Source of the DNA: an uncultured bacterium
GTDB taxonomy: Bacteria; Bacteroidota; Bacteroidia; Chitinophagales; CAIODY01
DNA length: 6,262 bases
Direction: 5' to 3'
Assembly: GCA_903871715.1 (NCBI GenBank)
Contig: CAIQHW010000343.1
Location: 1 to 6,262, forward strand
Under the pieces are notes generated by a model. That model saw only the letters and a list, made by a program, of their open reading frames with translations, was not told where the DNA came from and ran no database searches. Below are positions 5,362 through 6,262 of this stretch, piece by piece. The number at the start of each line of letters is the position of its first letter. Position 1 is the stretch's first letter. The translations under genes were made by a program, and so were the position numbers.

Positions 5362-6262
5362 ATGCAAAAAATTCTTGTAACTGGCGGCTGTGGCTATATT
5401 GGCAGTCATACATTGGTTGATTTAATTGAAAATGGTTTTGAAGTGATTAGTGTTGATAATCATTTACGTAGCAAGCCTGCGCAGATAGATGGTGTAGAAG
5501 AAATTATTGGCAATTCGATTAAAAACTATAAAGTTGATTTATGTGATTGGGGCGCATTGAAAAAAGTATTTGACCAAGAAAAAAATATTGCTGGCATTAT
5601 TCATTTCGCAGCATTAAAATCAGTACCAGAATCAGTAGCAGAGCCTCTTTTGTATTATCATAATAATGTAGAATCGTTGGTCAATATTTTACGAGCGGCA
5701 AAAGAATTTGATGTAAAACAATTTGTGTTTTCATCGAGTTGTTCGGTGTATGGCAATGCGAAAGAATTGCCCGTAACCGAAGTAACACCATTTCAAAAAG
5801 CAGAATCACCTTATGGTTTTAGTAAACAAATCGGAGAGCGCATGATTACTGATTTTGCAGCGATTAATCCCAATCAAAATTTTATTTTGCTGCGCTACTT
5901 TAATCCAGTTGGCGCACACGATTCGGCAATTATTGGAGAAGTACCATTTGGAAAACCAAATAATTTAGTGCCAATAATTACACAAACAGCAATTGGCAAA
6001 ATGCCTATGCTTACTGTGTTTGGCAGCGATTATGATACACGAGATGGTAGTTGTGTTCGCGACTATATTCATGTGCAAGATTTGGCGAACGCACATACTT
6101 GTGCCATGCAATTTTTACTAAAGAATAAATCTGAAAGCAATTTGGAGGTGTTTAATTTAGGCAGTGGAAATGGTATCACAGTTTTAGAAGCCATTCATGC
6201 TTTTGAAAAAGTGAGTGGCGTAAAATTGAATTATGAAATGGGCGAACGACGCACTGGTGATA
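5362..6262 (+). CDS. galE: UDP-glucose 4-epimerase (GalE), 3' end off the window
   Basis: NAD-dependent short-chain dehydrogenase/reductase-family enzyme that interconverts UDP-glucose and UDP-galactose, supplying galactosyl donors for surface polysaccharides or serving the Leloir pathway. From ATG 5362 the frame is open for 300 codons to the window edge. About 40 residues are missing compared with the 338 of E. coli GalE. The NAD-binding motif is GGCGYIG (8-14), followed by VDN (31-33) and HFAALKSV (81-88). The catalytic Ser is S126 in FSSSCSVYG, and the YxxxK pair is Y151/K155 in SPYGFSK. The substrate-binding region has RYFNPVGAH (178-186), DYIHVQDLA (234-242) and ERRTGD (295-300). All the catalytic residues are present. 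It is divergent from the leftward cluster and no other galactose-utilisation gene is in view. Its downstream context is unknown. Confidence 0.96.
   Translation, partial: MQKILVTGGCGYIGSHTLVDLIENGFEVISVDNHLRSKPAQIDGVEEIIGNSIKNYKVDLCDWGALKKVFDQEKNIAGIIHFAALKSVPESVAEPLLYYHNNVESLVNILRAAKEFDVKQFVFSSSCSVYGNAKELPVTEVTPFQKAESPYGFSKQIGERMITDFAAINPNQNFILLRYFNPVGAHDSAIIGEVPFGKPNNLVPIITQTAIGKMPMLTVFGSDYDTRDGSCVRDYIHVQDLANAHTCAMQFLLKNKSESNLEVFNLGSGNGITVLEAIHAFEKVSGVKLNYEMGERRTGD

Noticed and set aside
1..6262. CRISPR array, tRNA/rRNA gene, insertion sequence or prophage
   Set aside because: No regularly spaced repeats, no tRNA-like or rRNA-like sequence, and no transposase, integrase or phage protein in any frame examined.

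Overview
The window is AT-rich chromosomal DNA, most likely from a member of the Bacteroidota, possibly a Chitinophagia-like lineage (inference). The grounds are: a divergent polysaccharide-deacetylase-like protein of a type I know mainly from this phylum; Bacteroidota-style promoter elements (TAnnTTTG); no Shine-Dalgarno sequences ahead of the genes; an Lnt with the LVPGVE motif in place of LVPFGE; and lipoprotein signal peptides. No mobile element, phage gene, RNA gene or CRISPR array is visible. The gene density is that of an ordinary housekeeping region.

Layout. Positions 1-77 (-) hold the first 25 codons of a lipoprotein that continues off the left edge. A 110-nt divergent intergenic region follows. 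It contains a perfect 15-bp palindrome resembling a Fur-family operator, and a good Bacteroidota promoter element for the rightward genes. Positions 188-1216 (+) are a tight two-gene operon: ribH (lumazine synthase, riboflavin pathway) and a PduO-type ATP:cob(I)alamin adenosyltransferase (coenzyme B12 synthesis). It converges, with 5 nt between stop codons, on a leftward four-gene cluster at 1222-5235 (-). In transcription order this cluster is a small lipoprotein of unknown function, a CcmB-like cytochrome c maturation permease, a divergent polysaccharide-deacetylase-like protein, and lnt (apolipoprotein N-acyltransferase). A 126-bp divergent intergenic region then leads to galE (UDP-glucose 4-epimerase) at 5362 (+), which runs off the right edge.

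How the genes fit together. The rightward pair makes cofactors: a flavin precursor and adenosylcobalamin. The leftward cluster is envelope-themed: a lipoprotein, the enzyme that completes lipoprotein acylation, a membrane permease for haem/cytochrome c maturation and a putative carbohydrate-active protein. These four are probably co-transcribed because the gaps are 27, 24 and 45 nt, but a single shared pathway is not evident. The most notable points are the Fur-like operator between ribH and the lipoprotein, the two consecutive genes (ccmB and the deacetylase-like gene) with no usable ATG start, and the unresolved biochemistry of the deacetylase-like protein. I see no convincing evidence for a wholly new biological system.
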